64,000 nt of DNA from assembly GCF_008831285.2 (NCBI RefSeq), contig NC_045140.1, forward strand, positions 4,567,528-4,631,527. The letters are read 5' to 3'. Numbering within the stretch: position 1 is the stretch's first letter; the number at the start of each line of letters is the position of its first letter. The position numbers were made by a program, and so were the translations under genes. The notes below the pieces were generated by a model. That model ran no database searches and was not told the DNA's origin. It saw only the letters and a program-made list of their open reading frames with translations. Source of the stretch: Nymphaea colorata. Taxonomy: Eukaryota > Streptophyta > Magnoliopsida > Nymphaeales > Nymphaeaceae. This document shows, piece after piece, positions 10,991-21,705 of this stretch.

Positions 10991-11684
10991 AGGGGCACCT
11001 ATATGCATATAAAAGTAAATATTTAAAGATGCTTGAACAAAAATCAAGAAAATCTTATGAATCTAGCAATAAGCAAGGAGATGCCTTGTCATGCAGAGTA
11101 AGAAGATGAAATTACACTTCTGTTAAGGACAACTAAGTTATTAGCATTGAATTGATAAATTGATCTACCCAAAGCACACAGAGTCACCCTCCTTTTCCGA
11201 AGAAACAACAAAATGGCCGACAGAATATCTATGTCATGTGGATACGTGCATTAAAAGAGGCAACAAAAAAAAGTGGATATTTTATTCAATTAGGCGTATT
11301 TTTCTCATCTTCTTTAGGATAAGATAATAAGTTTTACTGATTTAGAGATTAATTTTCACATAGAAAAATCTTATGAACATTTTTATTGACTATGAAAGAA
11401 CTTAGGTATATCTTTAACAAAATAAAAAACATGACTTACAAGGGTTACAAGGGTCAAGATAGAACGCATTATCCGTTTTTGCATGAAAGCGTCCGTTCGC
11501 TTCTTACAACAGCATGAAACGTGAAGATCGTTTCATCCGTTTTGTGCAAAACGGATATGGTTTTGAAAGCAAACCGGCGCTTTTTAAAGCAGGGGTGCCG
11601 GATTTTTGCACGAAAGTGCCGGTTCTGAACCTAAAACTTAAAAAATCAGTCCCATATAGCCCTTCAGTCCCATGTTAATGGCTG
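10991..11684. other. Non-BAHD sequence replacing the 3' half of copy B
   Basis: Identity to BAHD genes stops at about 11685, so the 3' half of copy B is gone. Positions 11480-11640 carry near-repeats of a 26-28 bp word (CCG..TTTTGCAnGAAAG.G..CCG.TC) together with short inverted CCG/CGG words, which suggests a MITE. No gene is seen. Confidence 0.5.
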
Positions 11685-12343
11685 TTGGAAGGGAAGTGTG
11701 CACTTTCCATCACAATAGTGTGTTGTAGCTCGGGGTGTATACTCAATCTCATTATGTTCAAACTGAAGGAAAGCATGGTTGAGAGGGATGAAGATGGAGC
11801 AGCCATGAAGTAGAAGAGGTTGAACAGGGAGGCCGTCTCGCACAGTTTGGCCCCATGCTACGAGGAAATGGCTGGCAGCAAACCCATCTGAGACTGCTTG
11901 GTGGGTGGTGATGCCCACCACCATGGAACCACAGGCAAACCCTATGAGCTGCACCCTGGAACCACCTCCTCTGTGCCCGTGATATCTGGGTGCAGGTCAA
12001 GGTAGTATGGAGATGGCTTGTCGATCGAGCTACTGAGAGGGGAATCAGAGGGAATCAGAGGTACCTTCGATGAGGCGCATACCCTCGTCATTGAGACGCA
12101 TGCACTGGTGGCCGTTGTCAGTGAAAACGAGGTGGCCGGTGAACTCTCTGTACTCGGCAAGTACCCAGCTGAGCCCTTGCTTGATGACTTCGTTTGATGG
12201 GTTGGGTGGTCTGCAGGCATACAAGCTGCCTGGAATTATGAGGTATCGAAGGGGCTTAGAGGCATCAAGACGTCGGTAGGAGGGTGGATTGGGGCGTGAT
12301 AGCTTGGCTTGAGGAGCCTTGAGCTCTCTCTATTGATCTTCAT
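11685..12343 (-). pseudogene. BAHD acyltransferase pseudogene (copy B, 5' half)
   Basis: Starts like copy A (MKINRESSRLLKP at 12343) and stays alignable to about residue 225 of A, where homology ends. A small deletion after the SPFDT codons shifts the frame and brings an early stop. Further indels follow near 12040-12060 and near 11965, and the segment after IEY lost some codons. In the catalytic region, THHAVSDG of copy A reads THQAVSDG, so the HXXXD histidine codon CAC has become CAA (Gln). There is no DFGWG region. The copy cannot make an enzyme; a short transcript is possible. Confidence 0.85.
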
Positions 12344-12504
12344 TTTCTGCCACTTTTCCTTTTTCTTTCGTATGTTGCCTCCGACCAAGTAATGGCGGGG
12401 AGGAATATCTGTTATAAACTACGCGAATGGGCCCTTGTATCAGTCCACCTAATAAATGTAAATGGCGAGTTCGAGCCCCAGTTAACTTATTCTACATCCT
12501 TATT

Positions 12505-13100
12505 TGAAGCTGATTAAATGTCTGGGAGGCCATAGAGTTTGGTGTGAGCTCAATATATGGTCTATGTCAGCCAATACAACACACTCCTATGACATTAATG
12601 GGCAGCTAACAACCACCATTTATGATGAGGTAGGCGAGTGGTACTCATGGAAAGAGAACCTCAGCTAACAGTCCATCTCAAGGTGAGGGAACGGCACCAT
12701 CTCTCCCTCATCTCCACCCTGCACCTGCCTTTCCATTACCTTATACATGATCGTCCCCATCATTGATGTTATTTAACTTCAGTTGTTTCACATACACATT
12801 ATATAGCAACTAAACCAACACAATAAGGACATGCATGCTTGCTTCACTGGTTCGAGATCTAAAATCAGTATTATATGAAATCTACTCTTTAAACAAATAA
12901 TGAATATCAGCACTAAGCAGTGGCGTGCATGGATCTGAGGTCCATGCTGCCACTTTAGAACTAATAATTTGAGGTCCAATGCAGTGGCGGAGGTCCAAAA
13001 ATTATTTGGAGGGGCACCCATCTAAAAGTGCTCATATATGGAGGGGCACCCATAAGTATATACAAGTAAATATTTAAAGATGCCTGTACAAAAATCAAGA
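12505..13100. repeat. Upstream module R3
   Basis: Third copy of the repeated upstream module, directly upstream of copy B. It shares GGGCAGCTAACA, CCCATCATTGATGTTATTTAA, ACAATAAGGACATGC and GGTCCATGCTGCC with R1 and R2. It lacks the MITE-like part. Confidence 0.8.
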
Positions 13101-13974
13101 AAATTTAGAGGTTGGTGCAGGGTGCGTGAGTGCTGTTGAAGCAAAGACCCTGCCACTGGCGGGGTTTTTTGTCTGCCCAGGAGGCCCAAGGTCTAGTGGG
13201 ACAAGCGCCCACCAAACCTGGAGGTCAGCTTGACCGGTCAGCTCTCCTACTCTTGTCCTTTTTTTTTCCCATTATTTTGTTGTTGTTGTTGTTGTTTTTT
13301 TTTTAAAAAAAATCTGTTGACTAGGGTTTGAAATATACATGCATTTTTGTTTGAGCTCTAGATTTGAAAATTCTTCTCTGGGAATTGAGAAAAGATCTTT
13401 TGATTTTGGATTTCAATCCTATATTTAGATCTAGCTTTTGGATCTGCTCTTTAGATTGGGATTAGAGTTTGGAAGGATCCGTGCTAAAACTTGGATCAAT
13501 GAGCTTGACTTTGGATCTCCGATTAGGTCTTTGAAGTGATTCTAAAATGGTATTGGTACGTCGGATAACAATCCAAATATGGACCCAGACTTGAAATGGA
13601 TCTTGGTTGTTGTAATATGGATAGAAAATCAGTCCCAAGTTTTGAAACTGGGATTGGGTGTAGATTTGGATTTTGGATCCAAACCCAATTGAGGTTCTAG
13701 ATTCTGGAACTTGGGATCAGATGTAGACCTAGTTTTGAATCTAAAGTCAAGATTTAGATCTTGGGAATGCTTATTTGTGATTGGAAATGGAAGAAAAGTA
13801 AAAAAGATACAAAGATTTATTGCGATTTTACTTTTTTGTGTTTCTCTTGCCCTAGATCAGTCTAAGAATAGTTTTGGGAGTTATAGGAATGGTCTTGATG
13901 GACTTTTGAGTACAAATCGATCGGATTTTGGCCGTGCTTTTGCCTAAAACTGTTGAATATTCGTCGGCGGTCAT
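13101..13974. other. Intergenic, probably transposon-derived
   Basis: Positions 13120-13260 are GC-richer, followed by a (GTT)n/T/A-rich stretch (13270-13310), as at the end of a retroposon. Positions 13320-13760 repeat TTGGATC/AGATCT-type words many times. The 78-codon frame at 13711-13947 is not recognised. Confidence 0.35.
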
Positions 13975-14140
13975 TCCTTTTTTTATTTATTTTTTATTTT
14001 TTAGTTTAGTGTTGTGCTTGCCACTATTTGCAGCTTAGAGATGTAATGCACAAATGCATGACAACGACCATGAGATTTGAACCACGGACCCCTTTTGATG
14101 TAAACAGCTTTACCACACCGAGCTGCAGTATGCCTCCTTG
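13975..14140 (-). mobile_element. tRNA-derived SINE
   Basis: On the minus strand, CAGCTCGGTGTGGTAAAGC (box A-like) is followed about 25 bases later by GTGGTTCAAATCTC (box B, consensus GGTTCGAATCC) and, some 80 bases on, by an A-rich tail (AAAAAATAAAAAATAAATAAA) at 13978-14005. This is the layout of a plant SINE. It does not fold as an intact tRNA. No clear target-site duplication was found. Confidence 0.6.
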
Positions 14141-14269
14141 AGGCATGTAAACTAATTCTTAAGAAGTGAAAAGTGAAGAGAAAGAAATGGGTCCTACATA
14201 GTTTTACATAAAAACAAGTTACGATCATATGATATCAACCATGACCACAAGGGAAAAGGATTGTACTAG

Positions 14270-15750
14270 GTGTAATAGGCATTTTAAGATTTTATAAGCG
14301 TTATGCATATAGTTTAGGGCATTTCATAATTTTTCTATGACTCACCATAGTGTCATGTCCTAGCAATGTACTAGGTGTGTTGATATCGTGTCTCTCATGT
14401 GTCATAGGTCTAAGTGTCCCCTTTCATTGTTCTAACTTGCCATCCATCATATTTTATATTTTTCTAATATTTTAAGTGATTTTTCTCATCAGGTTAGATT
14501 CTGCTTTTGCTTGAAAATTTTATCATTTTAATTTACAATTTATTGTTTTATCTAGAGTCGTGCTAAGTATAGTGTTGGTTTGCCTTTGCTTGCTTTAGAA
14601 ATTATTCATGTTTTTTCTATTTTACTTGTGGTATAAACTAGTTTGCTATCTCTTTGAGGTGTACTCGGGGGTTTTGTTCCCAGCGCTTGAATGAGTTAAA
14701 GCTGAAGATTTAATTCTTGATTTGCTAGAGCTCCTCTAGAAGCAAGAATTAGGATTCATTTTCTTATTTTATTTTATTTTTTAGGTAGAGATCATGTCAT
14801 TGACATTTGTTATTAGTAATTAAAACAATAAAAGCGCAACTTCTTTGTTTACCTTTCTTCTCAGTATGTGTTCCATGTGTTCAACGCAGTTTTTTCGTTT
14901 ACTTTTCTGTTCGATGCGCTCGACCCTACACTCAGTACTTGTGAATCTGGTTAAATTATTATTGGAGAGTGGTTTTATTATGTATAATTATAACCCGAGA
15001 AAAATCAATTTTAAAAGTGAAATGTATGACTGAGTTTAAAAGAATACATCCAAAACAACATCGTCTTCATTTTTCAACATGGTGTTATCTTGTTGTATTT
15101 TTTGAATTCAATTGCTCAAGTTGATATGTAGAAATCTTGTGAAGTCTGTCCCAAATTTCCTTTATCATGCCTTGGAATAAGACCCTTTCAGCTATGTTCG
15201 CATCCATTAATTGAGTTCAAAAGTCAAGACATGAATAAGTAGGTCTAACGACTTCTCATTGTGCACTTTTTTTAACAACATATATAAGTACATCCTGAAT
15301 TAGGACATGTTTAATGTGGTTGGTTGAATTGGGACAAAGCTCATCATGTCAAATGTGCACCAAACTAAACTAGCACCAGTAAGAAAAGTTTATAGGTAAA
15401 TACAAATAAATAAGACTGCTTAATATTTAAATAACTATATAATATTCATCATCCACACCAATTTTATTTTTGATAAATTGTCGTATCGGCACTTGTATTA
15501 GCATTCATGCCCATGTGATAAATTTAGTTTAATTGGCTTTATCATGCCAATCCATGATCATTTTAAAATTACATCCTGAATTGAAACATATGATAACCAC
15601 ACAAGAAAGACACCAAGTCATATGATCACCACAATTCACTGACGTTGTCCATAAAAACAACATGAGGACTACCTAAACAAGTGAAAGTAGAAAGGGTGAA
15701 AGGGAAAATTAGGTTTAACAACATACACTAGGTTTGGCATATAAGCAGTC
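14270..15750. repeat. 3' flank of BAHD copy C, duplicate of copy A flank
   Basis: Positions 14270-14790 match 7140-7620 and positions 15470-15750 match 7600-7899. The middle part (14790-15470) is absent from the copy A flank and may be an insertion; no gene is recognised in it. Confidence 0.75.
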
Positions 15751-16642
15751 CTAATCTAAATAATACAGTGCATCTATGAAGGATCCCATGTCCTTGTCAA
15801 ACAGAGAAACAAAGGCATCAACATCTCCAACGCCAGTGGAGGAAGGCACGATATGCAAAAACCCTTCTACTCTCTCATATGAAGGTACAAAGAGGTAAGG
15901 GGAGTTTGTACCACAGTCCATGTCATAGAAGGGGATATTCAACCAGGAGGACACTTCCAAGTTGGGGCTCAACACCACGTCTCTCCCATAAGCGCTTGGC
16001 ATCAGCGCTTCCATCTTTTCCTTCGAGCTTGAGAAGTCGATGAATGACCTGATGTAGTCTTCGTCGACTCGAGCCACTGCATCATGTATGAGCCTAGCTG
16101 CATGCCCCACTGGCTTGGACAATAGGTCTTTCACCTTTGAGCGAGGCCAAGCCCATAGCACCTGATTGCCCAAGTAGCTCATGGGCACAGTAGGACTCCT
16201 CATTCTAAAGCAACCGTTCACCGGTAGTCAACTCCCCTTTTAGTTTGCTGACGCGGGTAATCTTTCTCCAAAGGTGGGCAGTAAGGCACTCAAACGCAGT
16301 GTAAGGCTTATCATAAGGATATTCACCAGAGGCCTTGGACTTGAATTTGGCTAAAAATTCAGAAGAAAAGTGTGCCCCTTCCATCACAATAGTGTGTTGT
16401 AGCTCTGGGTGTTTGGCGGTCCGATGATGGGCTGCATACTCAATCTCGCTGTGTTGAAACTGAAAGTGAGGAGGGTTGTGAGGGACGAAGATGGAGCGGT
16501 CATGCAGTGGGAGTGGAAGAACTGGGATGCCATCGCGCACAGTTTGGCCCCCTGCTATAAGGAAATGGCTGAGAGACTGCACATCCAAACTGCATGGTGG
16601 ACGGTGCAGCCCACCACCAAGGAACCACAAGCAAAGCTGGTT
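15751..16642 (-). pseudogene. BAHD acyltransferase pseudogene (copy C, 3' two thirds)
   Basis: Aligns to copy A from about residue 133 to the stop (ends FIDALYYLD like copy A). Two lesions are visible. First, a one-base deletion in the HXXXD motif: the correct frame reads VVGCTVHHAV and is then shifted. Second, a 14-bp deletion near 16222-16226, between the ELTT and VNG codons. The downstream motif reads DCGTN instead of DFGxG. Between the lesions the frame is open and well conserved, so the damage may be fairly recent. Homology stops at about 16642, where unrelated DNA begins. Confidence 0.9.
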
Positions 16643-17589
16643 TTGAAATAACAAACTATTATTATTAATAAAAGTTTTGAATATATATATATATATATAT
16701 TCGCACTCTAGGCCTAATTATTGTCTTTCCATGTGCTGGTATAAAGTTTTGAATATATATATATATATATTTGCACTCTAGGCCTAATTATTGTCTTTCC
16801 ATGTGCTGGTATAACAAATATTTTTCAAGGACTCTCTTGCTTTCCAGATAACCAATCAGGCCCACGTGCAAGCTTTCATTGAGAGTGGGCTGGAATCCCG
16901 CATGCAAGCTTTCCATCATTGCCAACATTAGATCAATCAAATCCATATTATTTTCCAATCATATCAAAATAAACAGGGAAAGTTTTTCCATTTAAAATGT
17001 AAATGTAACGACTCTTGTATAAATCCCAACCAACCATTAAACCTTGGTTCGATAAATCCCAACCAATCCCTAGCAGTTTTGGTTGCAACTTGAAAAAACC
17101 TAAAATTGAACTTTGACAAACCTTTTTATAAGTTTCTTAAGTGTTACAGTAAAAATCATTATTTTTAAAAAATAAAATAATGTGAATGGGCCAATCACAT
17201 CGATTAAATCAGCAGTTCTTGGTCACCCCGATACGGACCACCGGTACAACAATAGAAATTCGTGCTATCATTCATGTGGAGATGGGCAATGAATGAGACA
17301 CAGACTACTTCGAACTGCATAATAAACTTTCAAGAGTGATACTTATATGAGTTGAAATTCTTCAGCCATCTGATACAGTATGCAGCAAGAGCTCGAAAGA
17401 TTTCTGGATACAAATCTGGACAGAGAAAAAACAAGGGACGACTGAAAGTTTTAAAGAAAAGTGCAGAACATTAACTTTCCGCTGTAATTTCAATAGTACA
17501 GATTATGATCCTTGACATAGAAGCCGAAAGCACATGTAGCCTAGCAGGTCGTCGTCTGAACAATGCTTTCTTTCTAATTGAAAAAAGGA
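16643..17589. other. Unrelated DNA inside copy C
   Basis: This segment separates the 3' part of copy C from its first codons. It starts with a 72-bp tandem duplication (copies from 16671 and 16743, each with an (AT)n run followed by GCACTCTAGGCCTAATTATTG). No transposase or gene is recognised. It may be a non-autonomous insertion or filler DNA that replaced about codons 30-132. Confidence 0.6.
16671..16815. repeat. 72-bp direct tandem duplication
   Basis: Two near-identical copies begin with AAAGTTTTGAATATATA at 16671 and 16743 and differ mainly in AT-run length. Confidence 0.9.
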
Positions 17590-17676
17590 CTGAGGGATCA
17601 AGGCATCAGTAGGAGGGTGGGTTGGGGTATGATAGGTTGGCTTGAGCAGCCTTGAGCTCCCTCTATTGATCTTCAT
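17590..17676 (-). pseudogene. BAHD N-terminal relic (first codons, assigned to copy C)
   Basis: About 29 codons beginning at ATG 17676 (MKINRGSSRLLKP...), nearly identical to the start of copy D, then homology stops. Its 5' flank (17677-17917) also matches the 5' flank of D (18423-18640), so this is the true start region of another gene copy. It is most simply the beginning of copy C. Confidence 0.8.
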
Positions 17677-17865
17677 TTTTTGGCTGTTTTTTTTTCCTTT
17701 TTCTTCTTATCCTGCCTCCGACGGAGTGACAGCCTCCACCTCTCAGATCCATCCACTTTTCTCACCTAAGACTGAGTTAGGATCCAAAAGCCTAGATTGT
17801 CACATCTTAAATAACGGTGGTGACTTGTCATTTACGTATGGGATATCAGGGGTCACCAACACTAT

Positions 17866-17917
17866 GCCTATTACCTACTCGAGTTAGGAATGCCTATTAC
17901 CTACTCGAGTTAGGAAT
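17866..17917. repeat. 26-bp tandem duplication at the C/D junction
   Basis: TGCCTATTACCTACTCGAGT plus six bases occurs twice in tandem (from 17866 and 17892), ending exactly where the truncated copy D begins. Confidence 0.9.
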
Positions 17918-18422
17918 GTACAGTTTGGGCCCATGCTGTGAGGAAAAGGCTGAGAGACAGCGCATCCGAGACTGCATGGTGGACGGTGCAGCCCACCACT
18001 AAGGAACTACAAGAAAACCTGGTGAGGTGCACCTGAAACAATGCCTCCTCTATGGCCGTGCTATGTGGGTGCAAGTCGAGGTAGTATGGAGATGGCTTGT
18101 CCATCAAGCTACCAAGAGGGGAGCCGGAAGTAGCTTCGACGAAGCGAATGCCCTCGTCATTGAGAAGGATACACTGACGACCCTTGCCATCGAAAGTAAG
18201 GCGGCCGGCGAACTCTCTGTACTCGGCAAGAAGCCGGCGGAGCCCTTGTTCAATGACTTCATTTGATGGGTTGGGAGGTTTGAAGGCATACAAGAAGCTA
18301 ACATTGGTCTGAAATGTGACATTATCAAAGGGGCTCAGTGGGATCAAGGCATCAGTAGGAGGGTGGGTTGGGGTATAATAGGTTGGCTTGAGCAGCCTTG
18401 AGCTCTCTCTATTGATCTTCAT
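17910..18422 (-). pseudogene. BAHD acyltransferase pseudogene (copy D, N-terminal 168 codons)
   Basis: Open from ATG 18422 through MKINRESSRLLKP, ILLNDEGIRFVEA and an intact catalytic HHAVSD to AWAQTV. There it runs into the 5' flank of the neighbouring copy and stops after two further codons (170 residues in all). A BAHD enzyme needs the second half (acceptor channel and DFGWG), so this is a truncated gene rather than an enzyme. VVGCTVHHAV links it to copy C rather than A or B. Confidence 0.85.
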
Positions 18423-19499
18423 TTTTCGCTGCTTCTTTTTCTTTTTTTCTTATGCGGCCTCCGACGGAGTGACCGCCTCCCACCTGCCGGATCCGTCCAC
18501 CTTTTATGACCTAAGATTGAGGCAGGATCCAGAACCCTAGATTGTCACGTCCTAAATAACGATGGTTACTTGTCATTTACGTAAGAGATATCAGTGGTCT
18601 CCACCTACTACCTACTTTTTAAATCTTGGAATGTAGAACTGGCAAGCCCAAGTCGGCTGGTACTGCATCTAACTTTATGAGGCACGTTCGAGCTCAAGCT
18701 CAACTTTGTAACCGGAGTTCGAAATCTAGTTCGACACATTTAAGTTAGTGTTACTAAAAACCACAAAAAGGTATTAAAATTAGTCAATTACCAACATGTC
18801 TGTAAAAATTTAAATGAGCCGACCTTGTATTGTTTGAAATCAAGTTTTAACTAAAGCTCTAGCTCCACTTGTTTATTACATGAGCCAAGCTCAAGCATAG
18901 CTTAGGTGGGTGAGTTCAGGTCAAGCTGGAGTGGGGTCGACTGGTTGTACATCTCTATTAGAAGCTGATTAAATGTCTGAGCTGACAGCCCATGCCAAGG
19001 TGTGGATCTCTTATTCATCTCCACCCTACGCCAGTCTTTCCACTTCCTAAAAACGTCCTCCACATCATTAATGTTATCATTAATGTCAGCCCACACCAGC
19101 CCTGGTGTGGCCGCACCACTAATTCCATCCTTCCCGCCCTTCCTCCATCCACCATGCCGTCCATGGACGATGCTAGAGGGCCTGCCAACATAGCTCGTTT
19201 TTTTTTTTTAAGGGTAGAGCCAAGGGGGCTGAATGGGGCTTGACCCCATTTCAAAAAATTTTTAATTTACGTATAAATTTTTTAAAAAAATTTACTTATC
19301 TTATATAAAAATTTTGAAAAATTATATTTTGGCTTCTGTTAAAACTTAAAAACTTTCATTTGGTTCCTCTCATAAAAAATTTTTAGCTCTGCCCTTGCCC
19401 CTTCTCCATCTTTCTCTCCCGAAGCTATTGGTATGTGAACTTTGTCTCTCCATTCTTGAATAGATTTATTTGAATATGTAGGTAGAATTTCCTAAGAAC
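18423..19499. other. Upstream region of copy D with MITE pieces
   Basis: Positions 18423-18640 are the promoter-side flank shared with 17677-17917. Positions about 18630-18960 contain CTCAAGCTC/GAGCTCAAG words and end in GACTGGTTGTACATCTCTA, like the terminus of a plant hAT MITE. Positions about 19205-19400 belong to the GGGTAGAGCCA...AGCTCTGCCC inverted-repeat family. No gene is seen. Confidence 0.5.
19205..19400. mobile_element. MITE-like element, GGAGCC/GGCTCC family
   Basis: It starts with GGGTAGAGCCAAGG and ends with TTAGCTCTGCCC, which are imperfect inverted repeats, around a core rich in TTTATATAAAAATTTTGAAA. Relatives lie at 21119-21272, 30706-30910, 35615-35803 and 52427-52628, with shorter pieces near 34270-34440 and 53214-53320. 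Confidence 0.6.
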
Positions 19500-20000
19500 T
19501 ATAAAAGATTCCAATGTCCAAGATTTGAAAATTTTTATGTCATGAAATATTGTCTATACATCTAACAGCCATAGTGTCACAAGATGACCATCATGTTAGT
19601 CAACTACCTACGAATATGAACACCACCCCACGCCGCATAGATATCCCTCGCACCTAGGGCCCAAGTTGTGTCAATACTTACTGCCTAATGTGAGCTCAAT
19701 GTATGTCAGCTAGTATATAGAAGTTTCACTGCATTGCACCTAAATCTTTCATACTCATACTCAGTGGATTCTTCAAGAGATGGAAAGGGCAGCTGCATGC
19801 TAACCGGTTGCCATTTAGAAGAACTGATGGAAAGAGGTAGGTGCATACTCTGCAAAGTCCAAGTCATTGAAAGGAATTTCAGCACCATCTTATTGACATC
19901 AGCATCAATGTTGTCCCAATTTTATCGGATGCCTCCCAACAGATAGTTGAACCATTTCACCTTGGGATTCAATCTAGATAAACCAAAACTAAGTAGGTAA
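19500..20000. repeat. Upstream module R4 (diverged)
   Basis: Diverged copy of the module seen at R1: CCAATGTCC...TTTTATGTCAT...TTGTCTATACATCTAAC, then TAATGTGAGCTCAATGTATGTCAG and CATTTAGAAGAACTGATGGAAAGAGGTAG. No gene is supported in it. Confidence 0.65.
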
Positions 20001-20499
20001 TTCTCTTAACTTTTGATTTTCAAAAGGTGAAGAAAAAATGAAAAATGTATGTTGAGATTTCATACCTATACCAAGTTTTTTTTTTTTTAAATTTGTGTCA
20101 ACAATAGATTTAGTTGTCTGGTGGGTTTAAGAGCTTCATTTGGAGGCAGTCTAACGTTCCATAGAATTCATGAATATGAATGTCAATTATTTGATTTGAA
20201 TTGGATATATAACTGAACTAGTCTTATAATTTGTGAAAATCGGCGACATTCGGTTCAAATTTTCTATTGGATTAGAATTAAAAAATCAAATTTTGGATTC
20301 AGATTTAGATGTGTTTTTCTTAGTTCTAACTTGAATCAGATTCAAATCCAATCGGTTGATGCTCTTACTCATCAGGGCGCACCCAGAAGAGATTCATCAT
20401 CCTGAAAAGTTGGTTGCAAACTTCATATTTATGGTCTTACAAATTGAGTATATACACATGTCACATAAACAATATACTAGTAATAGAATCAAGGTTTTG

Positions 20500-21010
20500 G
20501 CATATACTCTATATCCAATGTCAAGGTTTTGGCATACACTCCCATGACATTGTAGTTAAATCCTCCTACAAGGTGGATCAGTTAGATGGAAAGGGCAGCT
20601 AACAGTTACCATCTAGAAGAAACAGGCATACATAGAAAAAGGTAGGTGAAAACTCAGCTAACAGTCAATCGCAAGGTGAGGGATCCGCACCGTCTTTCCT
20701 CATCAACATCATTAATGTTATAAATCTTGGTATGTTTCCCATACGCATTATATAGCAACTAAACAAACACAATAAGGACATGCATGTTTGCTTCCCAGGT
20801 TGGATATCTAAAATCAGTACTATATGAAATCTAGTATATAAGGTCCATGCTGCCTCTTTAAAACTTAGCGTTTGAGGCAGCGTACGTGGATGTAAGGTCC
20901 ATGCTGCATCTTTAAAACTTAGCATTTGAAGCAGCGTACGTGGGTGTAAGGTCCATGCTGCCTCTTTAAAACTTAGCATTTGAGGTACAATGGAGAGGGG
21001 AAAAAATATC
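20500..21010. repeat. Upstream module R5 with 54-bp triplication
   Basis: Fifth copy of the module (ATGGAAAGGGCAGCTAACAG, CATTATATAGCAACTAAAC, ACAATAAGGACATGC). At its right end a 54-bp unit starting AAGGTCCATGCTGC is present three times in tandem, from 20840, 20894 and 20948. No BAHD copy is recognised to its right within the window. Confidence 0.75.
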
Positions 21011-21118
21011 TCATGTCACCAAGGATCTAAAATTCACTGTAAACAAGAATGGCCTATGGAAACTGATGTGCCTTTATATTACAGGTCCATATGGAGGGAT
21101 AATCTTTGTATTGTCAAT

Positions 21119-21272
21119 AGGAGTAGAGCCAGGAATTTTTCATTTATGGAGTTGATCTATAGTTTCAAAATTTTATCAGGTGCCAAAATATAAATTTTTT
21201 CAAAATTTTTATATTGACTGAATGAAAATTTTGTAAAATTACATGTTTTGCCAGCTCCCTGGCTCCACCCCT
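21119..21272. mobile_element. MITE-like element, GGAGCC/GGCTCC family
   Basis: AGGAGTAGAGCCAGG at the left end and CCTGGCTCCACCCCT at the right end form inverted repeats with two mismatches in 15 bases. The core is AT-rich and non-coding. Confidence 0.65.
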
Positions 21273-21403
21273 AGTCATCAACACATTAAAACTTTAATGC
21301 ATTAACAAGCAATTTATGTTGGCTGGTGTAGGCAATGGCCCACACCAACCCTTTTGTGGCTCCACCAGTATTGATGACCACCCTTTTCACCCGTTGGGAT
21401 GGT

Positions 21404-21440
<37 letters not shown>

Positions 21441-21654
21441 GAATTAAACTCAAGTTGGATTCATGCTCAGTATAGAACTTTCTACACCTTCTCATGGTTG
21501 TGTTTATTGTTCAGTTAAGGCTGGCATTAGAGATGGTACCGTCAGGTACATGATACTTGGCCTGACTCTAGCCTAGACTTGAGCTTGAAAAATGTGTATT
21601 GGTTCAGTTTGGGTTGGCTCTCGGCTTGATTCGTCTAGATAAGTTTTTTTAATG

Positions 21655-21705
<51 letters not shown>

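Noticed and set aside
14035-14140. tRNA gene on the minus strand
   Set aside because: Box A and box B words are present, but the sequence does not close into a cloverleaf and has an A-rich tail, so it is a SINE.
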